A stretch of 35,856 nucleotides of DNA from an uncultured Isosphaeraceae bacterium (GTDB taxonomy: Bacteria > Planctomycetota > Planctomycetia > Isosphaerales > Isosphaeraceae). The position numbers and the translations under genes are program-made. The stretch lies in contig CALLYK010000010.1 in assembly GCA_937858365.1 (NCBI GenBank), positions 1-35,856 of the forward strand. The letters run 5' to 3'. This document shows positions 1-7,900 of the stretch, piece after piece (within the stretch, counting starts at the first letter, position 1; each line of letters opens with the position of its first letter). Below the pieces are notes generated by a model. It made no database searches. It saw only the letters and a program-made list of their open reading frames with translations, and was not told the DNA's origin.

Positions 1-1
1 G

Positions 2-327
2 TGCGCATCCGAGCCGACCAACCAGGCGCACCAGCGGGAATTGTCGATCGCGTTGAACAACGTGGGTCGGGTGCTGGAGAAGCGGGGGGACTACGGGGGG
101 GCCTTGCGGGAGTTCGAGAGGTCACGCGGGATTCGCGAAAATCTGTGCGCATCCGAGCCGACCAACCAGGCGCACCAGCGGGAATTGTCGATCGCGTTGG
201 AGAACGTGGGTCGGGTGCTGGAGAATCGGGGGGACTACGGGGGGGCCTTGCGGGAGTTCGAGAGGTCACGCGGGATTTGCGAAAATCTGTGCGCATCCGA
301 GCCGACCAACCAGGCGCACCAGCGGGA
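2..327 (+). repeat. 144-bp tandem repeat inside the TPR gene
   Basis: Two full units (2-145 and 146-289) differ at only 4 of 144 positions by eye. A third begins at 290 and matches for 38 bp before diverging. Near identity at the DNA level, including silent sites, points to recent duplication or gene conversion. The array may continue upstream of the window. Confidence 0.92.
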
Positions 328-535
328 GTTCTACTTAAGTCTTTACTGGGTGGGTCGCACCGCGAGGAAGGACGGGCAACGCGAGCGCGCCGTGCGGGAG
401 CTCGAACGCGCCCGGGACCTGTGTCGGGGACTGGTCGATCAGGGTTGGACACGCGACGGGCTGACGAGCGACTTGGCGGAAATCGAGAGAGAACTGAGTT
501 TGGCCCGCGGTTCGAGCGGACCACGATTGGCTTGA
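2..535 (+). CDS. TPR-repeat protein, C-terminal fragment (5' end outside window)
   Basis: The reading frame is open from the window edge and encodes 177 residues ending RGSSGPRLA. It carries tetratricopeptide-type helical hairpins with a 48-residue period. Each unit runs from CASEPTNQAHQRELSIAL through NVGRVLE and GDYGGALREFERS to ENL, with the TPR-like small and aromatic residues G, Y, A and F. Two units (residues 1-48 and 49-96) are almost identical, a third is degenerate, and the tail is Arg/Glu-rich. TPR solenoids bind proteins. In Planctomycetes such long TPR tails commonly follow a Ser/Thr kinase or a signalling NTPase domain, but that part is not visible here, so the full function is unknown. 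The other forward frames over the repeat also stay open because 144 is divisible by 3, but only this frame gives a TPR pattern. Confidence 0.8.
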   Translation, partial: CASEPTNQAHQRELSIALNNVGRVLEKRGDYGGALREFERSRGIRENLCASEPTNQAHQRELSIALENVGRVLENRGDYGGALREFERSRGICENLCASEPTNQAHQREFYLSLYWVGRTARKDGQRERAVRELERARDLCRGLVDQGWTRDGLTSDLAEIERELSLARGSSGPRLA

Positions 536-707
536 TCACGCGCGGAGGCGAACCGGCAGGGCGAATCACGATGGGGTCGAGCCCGCGCGGGGACGGATCG
601 TTCGTGGTCCGGCCTTGTGGTGGTCCCCATGCCGTTTGGGCCGTGGTCCACCCAATCGCGTGGCTACCACCGTTCACGGCAGGCCTCCGTCACGTGACGA
701 CCAGCCG

Positions 708-766
708 AAAAAAAAGAAGAGCGGGGAGTGAAACGCGGCCCCACCACCGCGCCACTCCCCGCTCTT
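708..766 (-). terminator. Intrinsic terminator of the papain-like operon
   Basis: A perfect 14-bp inverted repeat, 717-730 (AAGAGCGGGGAGTG) against 753-766, has a 22-nt loop. Read on the minus strand it is followed by a U-rich run, from the eight A residues at 708-715. It lies downstream of the minus-strand stop at 842, which fits a rho-independent terminator. Confidence 0.85.
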
Positions 767-773
767 CCGAGAG

Positions 774-809
774 GGGTCGGGACCTCGTCATGGCTCGAGG
801 TCCCGACCC
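774..809 (-). terminator. Second strong hairpin just downstream of the papain-like gene
   Basis: A perfect 14-bp inverted repeat, 774-787 (GGGTCGGGACCTCG) against 796-809, has an 8-nt loop. It lies 32 bp past the stop codon and just before the T-tracted terminator. It has no U-tract of its own, so it may be an mRNA 3'-end stabiliser or half of a tandem terminator. Confidence 0.6.
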
Positions 810-841
810 AATCCGCACATTGGACATGCTTTCCGAAAAAA

Positions 842-1825
842 TCACGCCATTTGATCATAAGACCATCGCGACGGGACCGGCGTTCGCTGGAACCCCGTGA
901 AGTTGCGGTAGCCCCAACTGTCCCCCTGGTTCAAGATGCGCTCGAAGTCGGCACGCAGAATTCGGAACGCGAACGTGGGAAGTTGGAACGGCGTGGGGCC
1001 CGTCGGCTGGTTGGGGCCCCACGACTGCAAGACCACGGCCGTTTCCACGCCGTCGGAACGAATGCAGCCGCAAGTCACCATCTGGTGGGGCCAAACCCCG
1101 GCCTGACGGCAAATGCCGCGCTCGTCGCGGGGCGTGGCGAAGCCGACCGTGGAAGCGATCGTGATCACTCCGCGATTGGCCCACCAGGCGCACGCCTCGT
1201 CCCAGGTGGTGATCCGGGCGACCTCGACCTTGTAGGGGTCGGACAGCGGGCCGTATTTCTGAAGCGTGCCGGCCGGGTCGCGAGCGAACCCGCGCAGGCG
1301 GACCGAACTCACTTCGTCGATGCCGTCCACGTCCTTGTAACCCAGGACACCGTGTTGCTGGGCCCCCTGCGCGATCGCGGCCCCGTAGCAACCCTGGTCG
1401 CCCCGAAGACCCGCGGCGGCCAGACCATACGCATAAATCCCTTCGATGCACGCTCGCTTGTCGGGACCGTCGAAGATCGGCGTCGTGTCTTTCGTGGGGG
1501 CGGCGACCTCGATGAACTGGAGCAGGTCGATGCCCCGAGCGGTGCTCTCGGCGGTGCAGTCGTTGCCCGGCTGGGCGAGGTAGGGCGGTTCCTGGTCCTT
1601 GGCCTTCCAACCCGTCACGGCCACTTCGCGGTAGGCCATGTAGAGTTTCACGTCTCCCTTCTGACCGTCGCCGATCCAGTCCGGTGCCGCGGCGGCGAGG
1701 TCCGCCGGACGACCGAATCGCTTGGGGAAACTCGCCACAAGTTCGGCCACGGCCGTCGGGTTCGCGACCCAACCAAAGCGCTGGTTCGGGTCTTCGACGG
1801 CGGTCGAATTCATGTCGTCGTTCAT
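842..1825 (-). CDS. Papain-like (C1-type fold) cysteine protease-like protein
   Basis: A 327-residue protein. Function is inferred from an ordered set of papain-like motifs: Q85 and C90 in AQPGNDCTAESTARGID (oxyanion Gln and nucleophile Cys before a helix), a GCYGAA...A..HGV segment at about 145-161 that resembles the papain GCxGG region, H247 in GVWPHQMVTCG, and LQSWG at 266-270 where papain has NSWG. The usual Asn would be Q267, so activity is uncertain. There is no signal peptide. The start at 1825 is supported by AGGAGG about 8 bases upstream and by an ATGA overlap with the stop of the preceding secreted-protein gene; Met5 is an alternative start. The partner may be a substrate, anchor or inhibitor. 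A phage-derived or self-processing role is possible but not shown. Confidence 0.7.
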   Translation of the reverse strand: MNDDMNSTAVEDPNQRFGWVANPTAVAELVASFPKRFGRPADLAAAAPDWIGDGQKGDVKLYMAYREVAVTGWKAKDQEPPYLAQPGNDCTAESTARGIDLLQFIEVAAPTKDTTPIFDGPDKRACIEGIYAYGLAAAGLRGDQGCYGAAIAQGAQQHGVLGYKDVDGIDEVSSVRLRGFARDPAGTLQKYGPLSDPYKVEVARITTWDEACAWWANRGVITIASTVGFATPRDERGICRQAGVWPHQMVTCGCIRSDGVETAVVLQSWGPNQPTGPTPFQLPTFAFRILRADFERILNQGDSWGYRNFTGFQRTPVPSRWSYDQMA

Positions 1826-2406
1826 GGTGAGGACCTCCTCAGGCCCGTCGCGAGGTCACGATAAGCCTTGACCGCGGCGGCCCTTTGTTCCGGGGTGGTG
1901 GGCTCCTGCCCTTCCGGCAAGACCCGGTTGAAGACGGGGGTCACGTTCTTGCGCAGGGACTGAAGGCGCTGCTCGTATTGGACCTGCGCCCCTTTGGCGA
2001 GGGCGTCGCGGACCGTGGCCGTCTTCTCCAATTCGAGGGCGGCGGCCTCCCAGCCTTGCGCGGTCGCCTCGAGGATTCCTTGAGCGTAGGCCCTGGCCGC
2101 TTTCTCGATCTCCGTTTCCGGGGCCGGCGGCGCAGGCGGGGCGGGAGGACGCGGTTTCGGCGCGTTTGGCGAGATGGGACCGTCGCCCCAACTCAAGGTG
2201 AAGGCGTCGGGGCCATAAATCAGACGGGCCGCGGCGGGTGCGGTGATCTGATAGGTGCCCGGAGGCCCGGTCAGCGTGGGCCCCAGCACGGGTGTCGGGT
2301 CGGGGACGACGTTGGGGTCTTGCGCGATGGGCTGAAGACCGCTCGTCAGGATCACGATCAAACCGGTCAAGAGAATTCGCATGGAAGCAGCCGTCCAGGT
2401 TTGCAT
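1822..2406 (-). CDS. Secreted proline-rich/helical protein of unknown function
   Basis: A 194-residue protein when started at the ATG at 2406; a second Met lies at 2382. I chose this start because the frame further upstream (to 2631) is Arg/Ser-rich and not protein-like, while MRILLTGLIVILTSGLQPIAQ is a good signal peptide or lipoprotein-like leader without a clear lipobox Cys. The mature part has a Pro/Thr-rich stretch (30-50), a short beta-like segment (50-75), a proline spacer of PAPPAPPAP type (82-97) and an alpha-helical, charged C-terminus (98-190) that could form a coiled coil. It overlaps the papain-like gene by ATGA. No family was recognised. The architecture suggests an envelope protein or an export partner for its neighbour. 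Confidence 0.7.
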   Translation of the reverse strand: MQTWTAASMRILLTGLIVILTSGLQPIAQDPNVVPDPTPVLGPTLTGPPGTYQITAPAAARLIYGPDAFTLSWGDGPISPNAPKPRPPAPPAPPAPETEIEKAARAYAQGILEATAQGWEAAALELEKTATVRDALAKGAQVQYEQRLQSLRKNVTPVFNRVLPEGQEPTTPEQRAAAVKAYRDLATGLRRSSP

Positions 2407-2533
2407 GGAGTGAACACGTCGCCAGCGCGAGCGGGGCCTGGTTCGGTTTTCCATCCCTTTCCGAACCCGAAATCCCTTCCTGGACAGGCGGTTGAACCCA
2501 TTCCGGCCCGGCCGGTTTTGGGGGCCGCGAAAC

Positions 2534-2553
2534 GCGTCCCCGCGCGGGGACGC
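2534..2553. promoter_or_regulatory. Perfect 20-bp palindrome in a divergent intergenic region
   Basis: The half-site GCGTCCCCGC is followed immediately by its reverse complement. It lies between the divergent starts at 2406 (minus) and 2704 (plus). A second perfect palindrome, AATTCGCGAATT, lies at 2562-2573. Both are candidate operator sites; no regulator gene is adjacent. Confidence 0.4.
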
Positions 2554-2703
2554 ACTCTCGAAATTCGCGAATTCTAAAAATGCGGATTCGAGCGATTTTT
2601 CGCGATGAATGGGGCTTGGGACGCGTGACATCCGAGGGGCGCCTCGTTACGATCGGGCTTCTTCCCTGGCCGCGCTCTCCTCCTTCCCCACGGTGTCGCC
2701 GCC

Positions 2704-3633
2704 ATGTCCCGCGTGGTCGTCCTGGGTTCGAGCGGTTTTGATTTGACGGTCCGCCTGGCCCGTTTGCCACGACCCGGAGAAACGCTCCTGGGCGGCAGCC
2801 TCCACACGGGTCCGGGCGGCAAGGGGGCCAACGCCGCGATCGCCGCGAAACGCGCGGGGGCCGAGGTCACCTTCCTGACCGCCTTCGGAGACGACGACTT
2901 CGGCAAGCAAGTCCGCGACCATGACCTGAGTGAAGGGCTCGACCTGAGTTACGCCAAGACGGCCGAGCGTGTGCCCAATCAGGTCGCCTTGATCTTCGTT
3001 GGTGAGGACGGTCGGAACCTCATCGGCGTCGCCCCGGGGGCGAGCGCCGCGCTCGGGCCCGAGGATATCGACGTCTTGCCCGACACCGTCTTCGCGCCCG
3101 ACGCTGTATTTCTCGCCTGCCTGGAGGTCCCCTTGGCGGCCGTCGCGCGGGGACTTCAGCGAGCTCGACGGGCCGGCATGACCACGGTGCTCAACCCAGC
3201 CCCCGCCGACCGGGCCTTGATGGGTCCGGACGTTCTGGGGCTGGTGGACGTCCTCACGCCCAATTCGGAGGAGGCCCTGGAATTGACGGGGCAAGGAAGC
3301 GTCGAGGAATCGGCGCGCTGCCTCAAGGCCCTGGGGGCCCGAAGCGTGGTCGTCACCCTCGGCGGTGACGGGGCCCTGGTCGTCACGGATGAGGGGCTGG
3401 TCCAATTGCCGCCTTGTGTCGTGGAGGTCGTCGACACGGTCGGAGCCGGCGATGCGTTCAATGGGGCCCTGGCGGTGGGCCTCGCCGAGGGCCTCACGCT
3501 CCTCGAGGCCGCCGCCCGCGCCTGCGCGGCTGGTGCCCTGGCCGTGACCAAACCGGGGGCCCAGGGGGCCTTGCCCCGTCGCGATGAGATCGACCGCTTG
3601 CTCGCCCGGGACCCGGGGAGGACGAAACGATGA
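2704..3633 (+). CDS. rbsK: Ribokinase-type PfkB carbohydrate kinase
   Basis: A 309-residue cytosolic PfkB-family kinase, the usual ribokinase length, predicted to phosphorylate ribose (or a related sugar or nucleoside) at O5 with ATP. The N-terminal sugar-binding signature GGKGAN is at 38-43 and follows a beta-strand start VVVLGSSGFDL. The C-terminal signature DTVGAGDAFNG is at 244-254, with D250 as the expected catalytic base. NPAP at 164-167 and LTPNSEEA at 184-191 match the ribokinase core. It overlaps the following gamma-glutamyltransferase gene by ATGA, so the two are likely co-translated although their substrates are unrelated. No good Shine-Dalgarno is visible before the ATG. The exact sugar cannot be read from sequence. 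Confidence 0.88.
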   Translation: MSRVVVLGSSGFDLTVRLARLPRPGETLLGGSLHTGPGGKGANAAIAAKRAGAEVTFLTAFGDDDFGKQVRDHDLSEGLDLSYAKTAERVPNQVALIFVGEDGRNLIGVAPGASAALGPEDIDVLPDTVFAPDAVFLACLEVPLAAVARGLQRARRAGMTTVLNPAPADRALMGPDVLGLVDVLTPNSEEALELTGQGSVEESARCLKALGARSVVVTLGGDGALVVTDEGLVQLPPCVVEVVDTVGAGDAFNGALAVGLAEGLTLLEAAARACAAGALAVTKPGAQGALPRRDEIDRLLARDPGRTKR

Positions 3634-5345
3634 ACCGTTGCGCATTGTCCTTGGCCTTGGCGCTCGGAGCGGGGTCTTTTTTCATGTTCACGTTTCCCGA
3701 AAGGGCCCTCGGGCATGATCGCCCGAGCGGTCCGCCCACCAAGACCCGTTCGGCCGTCTTGGCGCGACATGGCATGGCGGCCACGAGTCATCCGCTCGCC
3801 ACGGCGACGGCTGTCCGCGTCTTGCAGGAGGGAGGCAACGCGATCGACGCGGCGATCGCGGCCAACGCCGTTTTGGGCGTGGTCGAGCCGATGTCCTGCG
3901 GGATCGGCGGCGATCTCTTCGCCATTGTTTGGGACGCGAAGACGGGGAAGCTCCACGGCCTGAACGCGAGCGGCCGGGCCCCCAAGGCCGCGACGATCGC
4001 GCACTTCCGGGGTCGCGGGTTGTCGGCCGTGCCGACGAAGGGCCCGCTCAGTTGGTCCGTGCCCGGGTGCGTTGACGGCTGGGCCGTCTTGCACGATCGC
4101 TTCGGCAAGAAGACGTTCGCCGAAGTGCTCGCCCCCGCGATCGCGTACGCGGAAGAGGGCTTCCCGGTCAGCGAGATCATCGCGGGCGACTGGAACGCCG
4201 CCGCCCATGAACTCGCGGCCGTGCCCTCGTCGGCGGCCTGCTTCCTTCCCGAAGGACGGGCGCCCAAGACCGGCGAGGTCTTCAAGAACCAGGGGCTGGC
4301 CCGGTCCTTGGGTTGGATCGCGCAAGGTGGTCGAGACGCGTTTTATCAAGGGCCGCTCGCCGCCTCGATCGTCGAGTATTCACGGCAGGTCGGCGGCTTG
4401 TTCACTCGGGATGACTTTCGGGAGCATACAAGCTCTTGGGTCGATCCCGTCTCGGTGAACTACCGCGGCTACGATGTTTGGGAACTGCCGCCCAACACCC
4501 AGGGGATCGCCGCCCTTCAGATGCTGAACGTGCTTGAAGGGTACGACCTCAAAAAGTTGGGGCGAGGGTCCGCCGAACTGCTCCATCGGATGATCGAAGC
4601 CAAGAAGCTCGCCTACGAGGACCGAGCCTGGTTTTACACCGACCCCGACTTCTTCAAGGTGCCCCTGAAGGGCCTTCTCTCCAAGGAATACGCGGCGGAG
4701 CGAAGGGCCCTCATCGACCCCGCGATGGCCCGGCGCGACATCAGGCGCGGCAATCCAGCCGAGGCCGACACGATCTACCTGACGGTGGTCGATGGCGACC
4801 TCAACGCGGTCAGCCTGATCCAGAGCAACTTCCACGGGTTCGGGTCCTTCCACGTGCCGGAAGGACTCGGCTTCCCGCTCCAGAATCGGGGCTGCCTCTT
4901 CGCGCTCGATGAGGAGCACCCCAACAAGCTCGAACCGGGCAAACGCCCCTTTCACACGATCATCCCCGCGTTCGTCACCAAGGACGGCCGCCCTTGGCTC
5001 AGTTTCGGCCTCATGGGTGGAGACATGCAGGCACAAGGACACGTTCAAGTTTTGGTGGACATGATCGACTTCGGCCTGGACGCGCAAGAGGCGGGCGACG
5101 CACCGCGCTGGCGGCACTTCGGCTCATCGGAGCCGACCGGTCTGAAGGCGGCCGACGGCGGGACGGTGGCGCTGGAGTCGGGCTTTGGTCCCGACGTGGA
5201 AGCCGCGTTACGGGCCAAAGGGCACCATCTCGGCCGAAGTCCCGGCGCCTTCGGCGGCTACCAGGCCATTCGGATCGATGGGGAGAAGAAGGTGCTCATC
5301 GGCGGTTCCGACCCTCGGAAGGACGGTTGCGCGATGGGGTTCTAA
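3630..5345 (+). CDS. ggt: Gamma-glutamyltransferase family protein (Ntn hydrolase)
   Basis: A 571-residue protein, the usual size for a gamma-glutamyltranspeptidase precursor. These enzymes self-cleave and then hydrolyse or transfer the gamma-glutamyl group of glutathione and similar compounds in the periplasm. The N-terminus (1-29) is a signal peptide. The family start is at GMAATSHPLAT (48-58), with GGNAIDAAIAANAVLGVVEP following and GIGGDLF at 91-97. The expected nucleophile after autocleavage is T381 in EADTIYLTVVD. A glycine-rich segment with LMGGDMQAQGHVQVL and a C-terminal AFGGYQAI complete the pattern. It belongs to the YwrD-like branch more than to E. coli Ggt, judging by DTIYLTVVD. 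It is coupled to rbsK by ATGA and converges on nfnB. Confidence 0.9.
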   Translation: MNRCALSLALALGAGSFFMFTFPERALGHDRPSGPPTKTRSAVLARHGMAATSHPLATATAVRVLQEGGNAIDAAIAANAVLGVVEPMSCGIGGDLFAIVWDAKTGKLHGLNASGRAPKAATIAHFRGRGLSAVPTKGPLSWSVPGCVDGWAVLHDRFGKKTFAEVLAPAIAYAEEGFPVSEIIAGDWNAAAHELAAVPSSAACFLPEGRAPKTGEVFKNQGLARSLGWIAQGGRDAFYQGPLAASIVEYSRQVGGLFTRDDFREHTSSWVDPVSVNYRGYDVWELPPNTQGIAALQMLNVLEGYDLKKLGRGSAELLHRMIEAKKLAYEDRAWFYTDPDFFKVPLKGLLSKEYAAERRALIDPAMARRDIRRGNPAEADTIYLTVVDGDLNAVSLIQSNFHGFGSFHVPEGLGFPLQNRGCLFALDEEHPNKLEPGKRPFHTIIPAFVTKDGRPWLSFGLMGGDMQAQGHVQVLVDMIDFGLDAQEAGDAPRWRHFGSSEPTGLKAADGGTVALESGFGPDVEAALRAKGHHLGRSPGAFGGYQAIRIDGEKKVLIGGSDPRKDGCAMGF

Positions 5346-5350
5346 AGGCG

Positions 5351-5372
5351 GACGGAGCGTTCAAGCTCCGTC
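5351..5372. terminator. Hairpin between convergent ggt and nfnB
   Basis: A perfect 8-bp stem, 5351-5358 (GACGGAGC) and 5365-5372, has a 6-nt loop. It starts 5 bp after the ggt stop and includes the last codons and the TGA of nfnB. There is no T-tract on either side, so a bidirectional termination role is only likely. Confidence 0.45.
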
Positions 5373-6812
5373 CCAGGTCCCCGAGTCGAAATACTCCTGG
5401 ATCCCCGAGGCCGCCTTGCGGCCGGCCGCCATCGCAAGGATGACAGTCGCGGCGCCCGTAACGATGTCGCCCGCCGCGAAGACCCCTTTCTTGCTCGTGC
5501 GCAAGGTCTCCGGATTGGCCTGGATGTAGCCTTTGCGGTTCGTCTGGAGATCAGGCGTTGTCGACTGGACCAGCGGGTTCGCCGAGGTCCCCAGGGCCAC
5601 GATCGCCACGTGGACAGGCAAGTCGTATTCAGAACCCGGAATGACGACGGGGGAGCGACGACCGGAGGCGTCGGGCTCGCCGAGTTCCATCTTCACGCAG
5701 CGCATGGCGCACAGGGACCCTTGCTCGTTCGGGACGAACGCGGTCGGGTTCGTGAGCATGAGGAACTGGACCCCTTCCTGTTCCGCGTGATGCACTTCCT
5801 CGACGCGGGCCGGCATTTCGGCCTTGGAACGTCGATAAACGAGGAAGGCGTTGCGGGCCCCCAGGCGGGCCGCCGTGCGGACGGCGTCCATCGCCGTGTT
5901 ACCGCCGCCGATCACCGCGACGTCCTTGCCTTTGCAATCGTAGATCGGTTCGTCGTAGGTCGGGTCGTTGGCCCGCATCAGGTTGACCCGAGTGAGGAAC
6001 TCGTTCGCGGAATAGACCCCAGGCAGGTGCTCGCCGGGCACGTCGAGGAACTTGGGCAAACCGGCCCCCGTCGCCACGAGGACCGCGTCGTAACCCTCCT
6101 CGTTCATCAGTTCGTCGATCGTGACCGTCTTGCCGATCACCACGTTCGTCTCGAAGTTGATCCCCATCGCCCGCAGGGTGTCCACTTCTTGTCGGACGAT
6201 CTCCTTGGGCAAGCGGAATTCGGGGATGCCGTAGATCAAGACGCCACCGATCTCGTGAAGGGCCTCGAAGACGGTGACGGCGTGTCCCCAACGGGCCAGG
6301 TCGCCGGCGGCGCTCAGGCCGGCCGGGCCGGAACCGACGATCGCCACTTTCTTGCCGGTCGGCGGTGCGATCGGCGGCAGGCCCACTTTGCCATGTTCGC
6401 GTTCGTAGTCGGCCACGAACCGCTCGAGGTAGCCGACGGCCAGCGGGTCGTGCTTGTTGCCCAGCACGCAGCAGCCTTCGCACTGGGTCTCCTGGGGACA
6501 AACGCGCCCGGTGATCGCGGGTAGCACGTTGTCCTCGCGGATCTTCGACGCGGCGGCCAGGTAGTCCCCCTCCGTGACCAGCCGCACGAATTCGCGGATG
6601 TTCACGTTGACGGGACACCCCTTCATGCAATTGGGCTTGGCGCAGTCGAGACAGCGGATCGCCTCGGTGGTCGCCCCGAGGACGGTGAGCCCCTGGTTGA
6701 CCTCCTCGAAGTTGTGCCGGCGCAACTCCGGGTCCTGCTCGGGCATGGCCTGCCGCGGGACCTTCATGCGTTCCTTGGGACTGAGTTTGTTCGCGCCGCC
6801 TTGGGTGGTCAT
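5361..6812 (-). CDS. nfnB: NfnB-type large subunit (GltD-like, FAD/NADPH, two Fe-S clusters)
   Basis: A 483-residue protein of the glutamate synthase small-subunit superfamily. Cysteines for two [4Fe-4S] clusters are visible: C54, C57, C62, C66 in CLDCAKPNCMKGCPVN and C105, C111, C114/C115 in CPQETQCEGCC. The FAD dinucleotide fold is VAIVGSGPAG at 156-165, with a second nucleotide fold VAVIGGGNTAMDA near 295. The adjacent FAD/[2Fe-2S] subunit, rather than a GltB-type large subunit, makes NfnAB the best reading: a cytosolic enzyme that bifurcates electrons from NADPH to ferredoxin and NAD, or runs in reverse. Plain GltD is the alternative. It overlaps nfnA by ATGA. Confidence 0.87.
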   Translation of the reverse strand: MTTQGGANKLSPKERMKVPRQAMPEQDPELRRHNFEEVNQGLTVLGATTEAIRCLDCAKPNCMKGCPVNVNIREFVRLVTEGDYLAAASKIREDNVLPAITGRVCPQETQCEGCCVLGNKHDPLAVGYLERFVADYEREHGKVGLPPIAPPTGKKVAIVGSGPAGLSAAGDLARWGHAVTVFEALHEIGGVLIYGIPEFRLPKEIVRQEVDTLRAMGINFETNVVIGKTVTIDELMNEEGYDAVLVATGAGLPKFLDVPGEHLPGVYSANEFLTRVNLMRANDPTYDEPIYDCKGKDVAVIGGGNTAMDAVRTAARLGARNAFLVYRRSKAEMPARVEEVHHAEQEGVQFLMLTNPTAFVPNEQGSLCAMRCVKMELGEPDASGRRSPVVIPGSEYDLPVHVAIVALGTSANPLVQSTTPDLQTNRKGYIQANPETLRTSKKGVFAAGDIVTGAATVILAMAAGRKAASGIQEYFDSGTWDGA

Positions 6813-7726
6813 TGGGACTTCGCCTCCGTCGTCGCGCCACGGACCTCGGGGTGCTGATGTTCAAGATGGCAACCCTCGCGAACGTGCTCGACGCACTCGG
6901 TCGGGTGCTCCATGAACTCGCGCAGTTCTTGCGCCTCGCGTTGGACGTACATGCGGTTGCGCTGGACGAGGTTCTCGTAATCGACGCTGTGAGCGTCGAA
7001 CTCAGGGCCATCGACGCATGCGAAGCGCGGCCCTGAGGTCGTGACGATCCGGCAGCCGCCGCACATTCCCGTCCCATCAACCATCAACGAGTTCAAACTG
7101 ACCACTGTATGGATATGATGGGGTCGCGTGACCTCGGCGACGGCCTGCATCATGCGCACGGGGCCGATCGCCAGGATCTCGTCGATCTTGCGGCCCTCGG
7201 CGATCATGTGTTTCAAGGGGTCGATGACGAGTCCTTTTTGGCCGTACGAACCGTCATCGGTCGTGATGAAGAGTTCATCGGTGATGGCCCGCATTTCCTC
7301 TTCGAGGATGACCAGGTCCCGGTTTCGGCCGCCGACGACACCGACGACGTGGTTGCCGGCCAGCTTGAACGCCTTGGCGGTGGGATAGGCGATCGCCGTG
7401 CCCACGCCGCCGCCGATCACGACCACGGTCCCGAAGAGGCGGACGTCGGAAGGCTTGCCCAGGGGCCCGACCAGGTCGAGGACCGCGTCTCCCGCGCCGA
7501 GCATGTTGAGGAGTTTGGTGGTCTTGCCGATCCCCTGGACGATGAGTGTGATCGTACCCGCCTCGGGGTCGCCGTCGGCGATGGTCAGGGGGATGCGTTC
7601 CCCGTGGTCGTGGACACGCAGGATCACGAACTGACCCGCCTGACGCTTGCGGGCGATCCTGGGGGCCTCGATGACGAACCGCTTGATGTCGGGCGCGAGG
7701 ATCTCGGCCCTGGCGATCTTGAACAT
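6809..7726 (-). CDS. nfnA: NfnA-type small subunit (sulfide/dihydroorotate dehydrogenase-like FAD/[2Fe-2S] protein)
   Basis: A 305-residue protein starting MFKIARAEIL. The start at 7726 is chosen because family homology begins there and GAGGAACGAGG precedes it; the frame continues upstream to 7843 with unrelated sequence. The N-terminal FAD domain has RIPLTIAD at 44-51, and the NAD-binding part has VVIGGGVGTA at 102-111. The [2Fe-2S] region is DGTGMCGGCR (C222, C225) and FACVDGPEFD (C237), typical of the NfnA/PyrK group. The last 55 residues form an extra charged tail with C278, C286 and several His. Together with NfnB this would form the NADH-dependent ferredoxin:NADP oxidoreductase. Confidence 0.87.
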   Translation of the reverse strand: MFKIARAEILAPDIKRFVIEAPRIARKRQAGQFVILRVHDHGERIPLTIADGDPEAGTITLIVQGIGKTTKLLNMLGAGDAVLDLVGPLGKPSDVRLFGTVVVIGGGVGTAIAYPTAKAFKLAGNHVVGVVGGRNRDLVILEEEMRAITDELFITTDDGSYGQKGLVIDPLKHMIAEGRKIDEILAIGPVRMMQAVAEVTRPHHIHTVVSLNSLMVDGTGMCGGCRIVTTSGPRFACVDGPEFDAHSVDYENLVQRNRMYVQREAQELREFMEHPTECVEHVREGCHLEHQHPEVRGATTEAKSQ

Positions 7727-7900
7727 CCTCGTTCCTCGACCGATTGGCGCGTAGGCGACAAACCAGGTGCCAGAATACGGCAGGTGGCCACTTTCAGGCA
7801 AGGCGACCAGCGACCGCCCCTGAAGCCTCGCCCGTTCGCGCATGGGAAGCCGTCACCGCCTCGGGACTTCCCCTCCTTGGGCGAACTAGACTTCGTCACT

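Larger units (their letters stand above)
536..841. other. Intergenic region between convergent genes
   Basis: This stretch lies between the plus-strand TPR gene and the minus-strand papain-like gene. No coding frame here looks real. The right half holds two strong hairpins, listed separately. In 536-700 I see nothing I can support. Confidence 0.6.

Noticed and set aside
1-900. Long open frame over the TPR repeat and beyond (299 residues)
   Set aside because: It stays open because the 144-bp repeat keeps frame in all phases; the product is Arg/Gly-rich with no TPR pattern, whereas the neighbouring frame gives clear TPR units.
842-2406. Phage lysis cassette (endolysin plus holin)
   Set aside because: The papain-like protein has no wall-binding domain and the partner has a cleavable-looking leader, not a holin-like set of helices.
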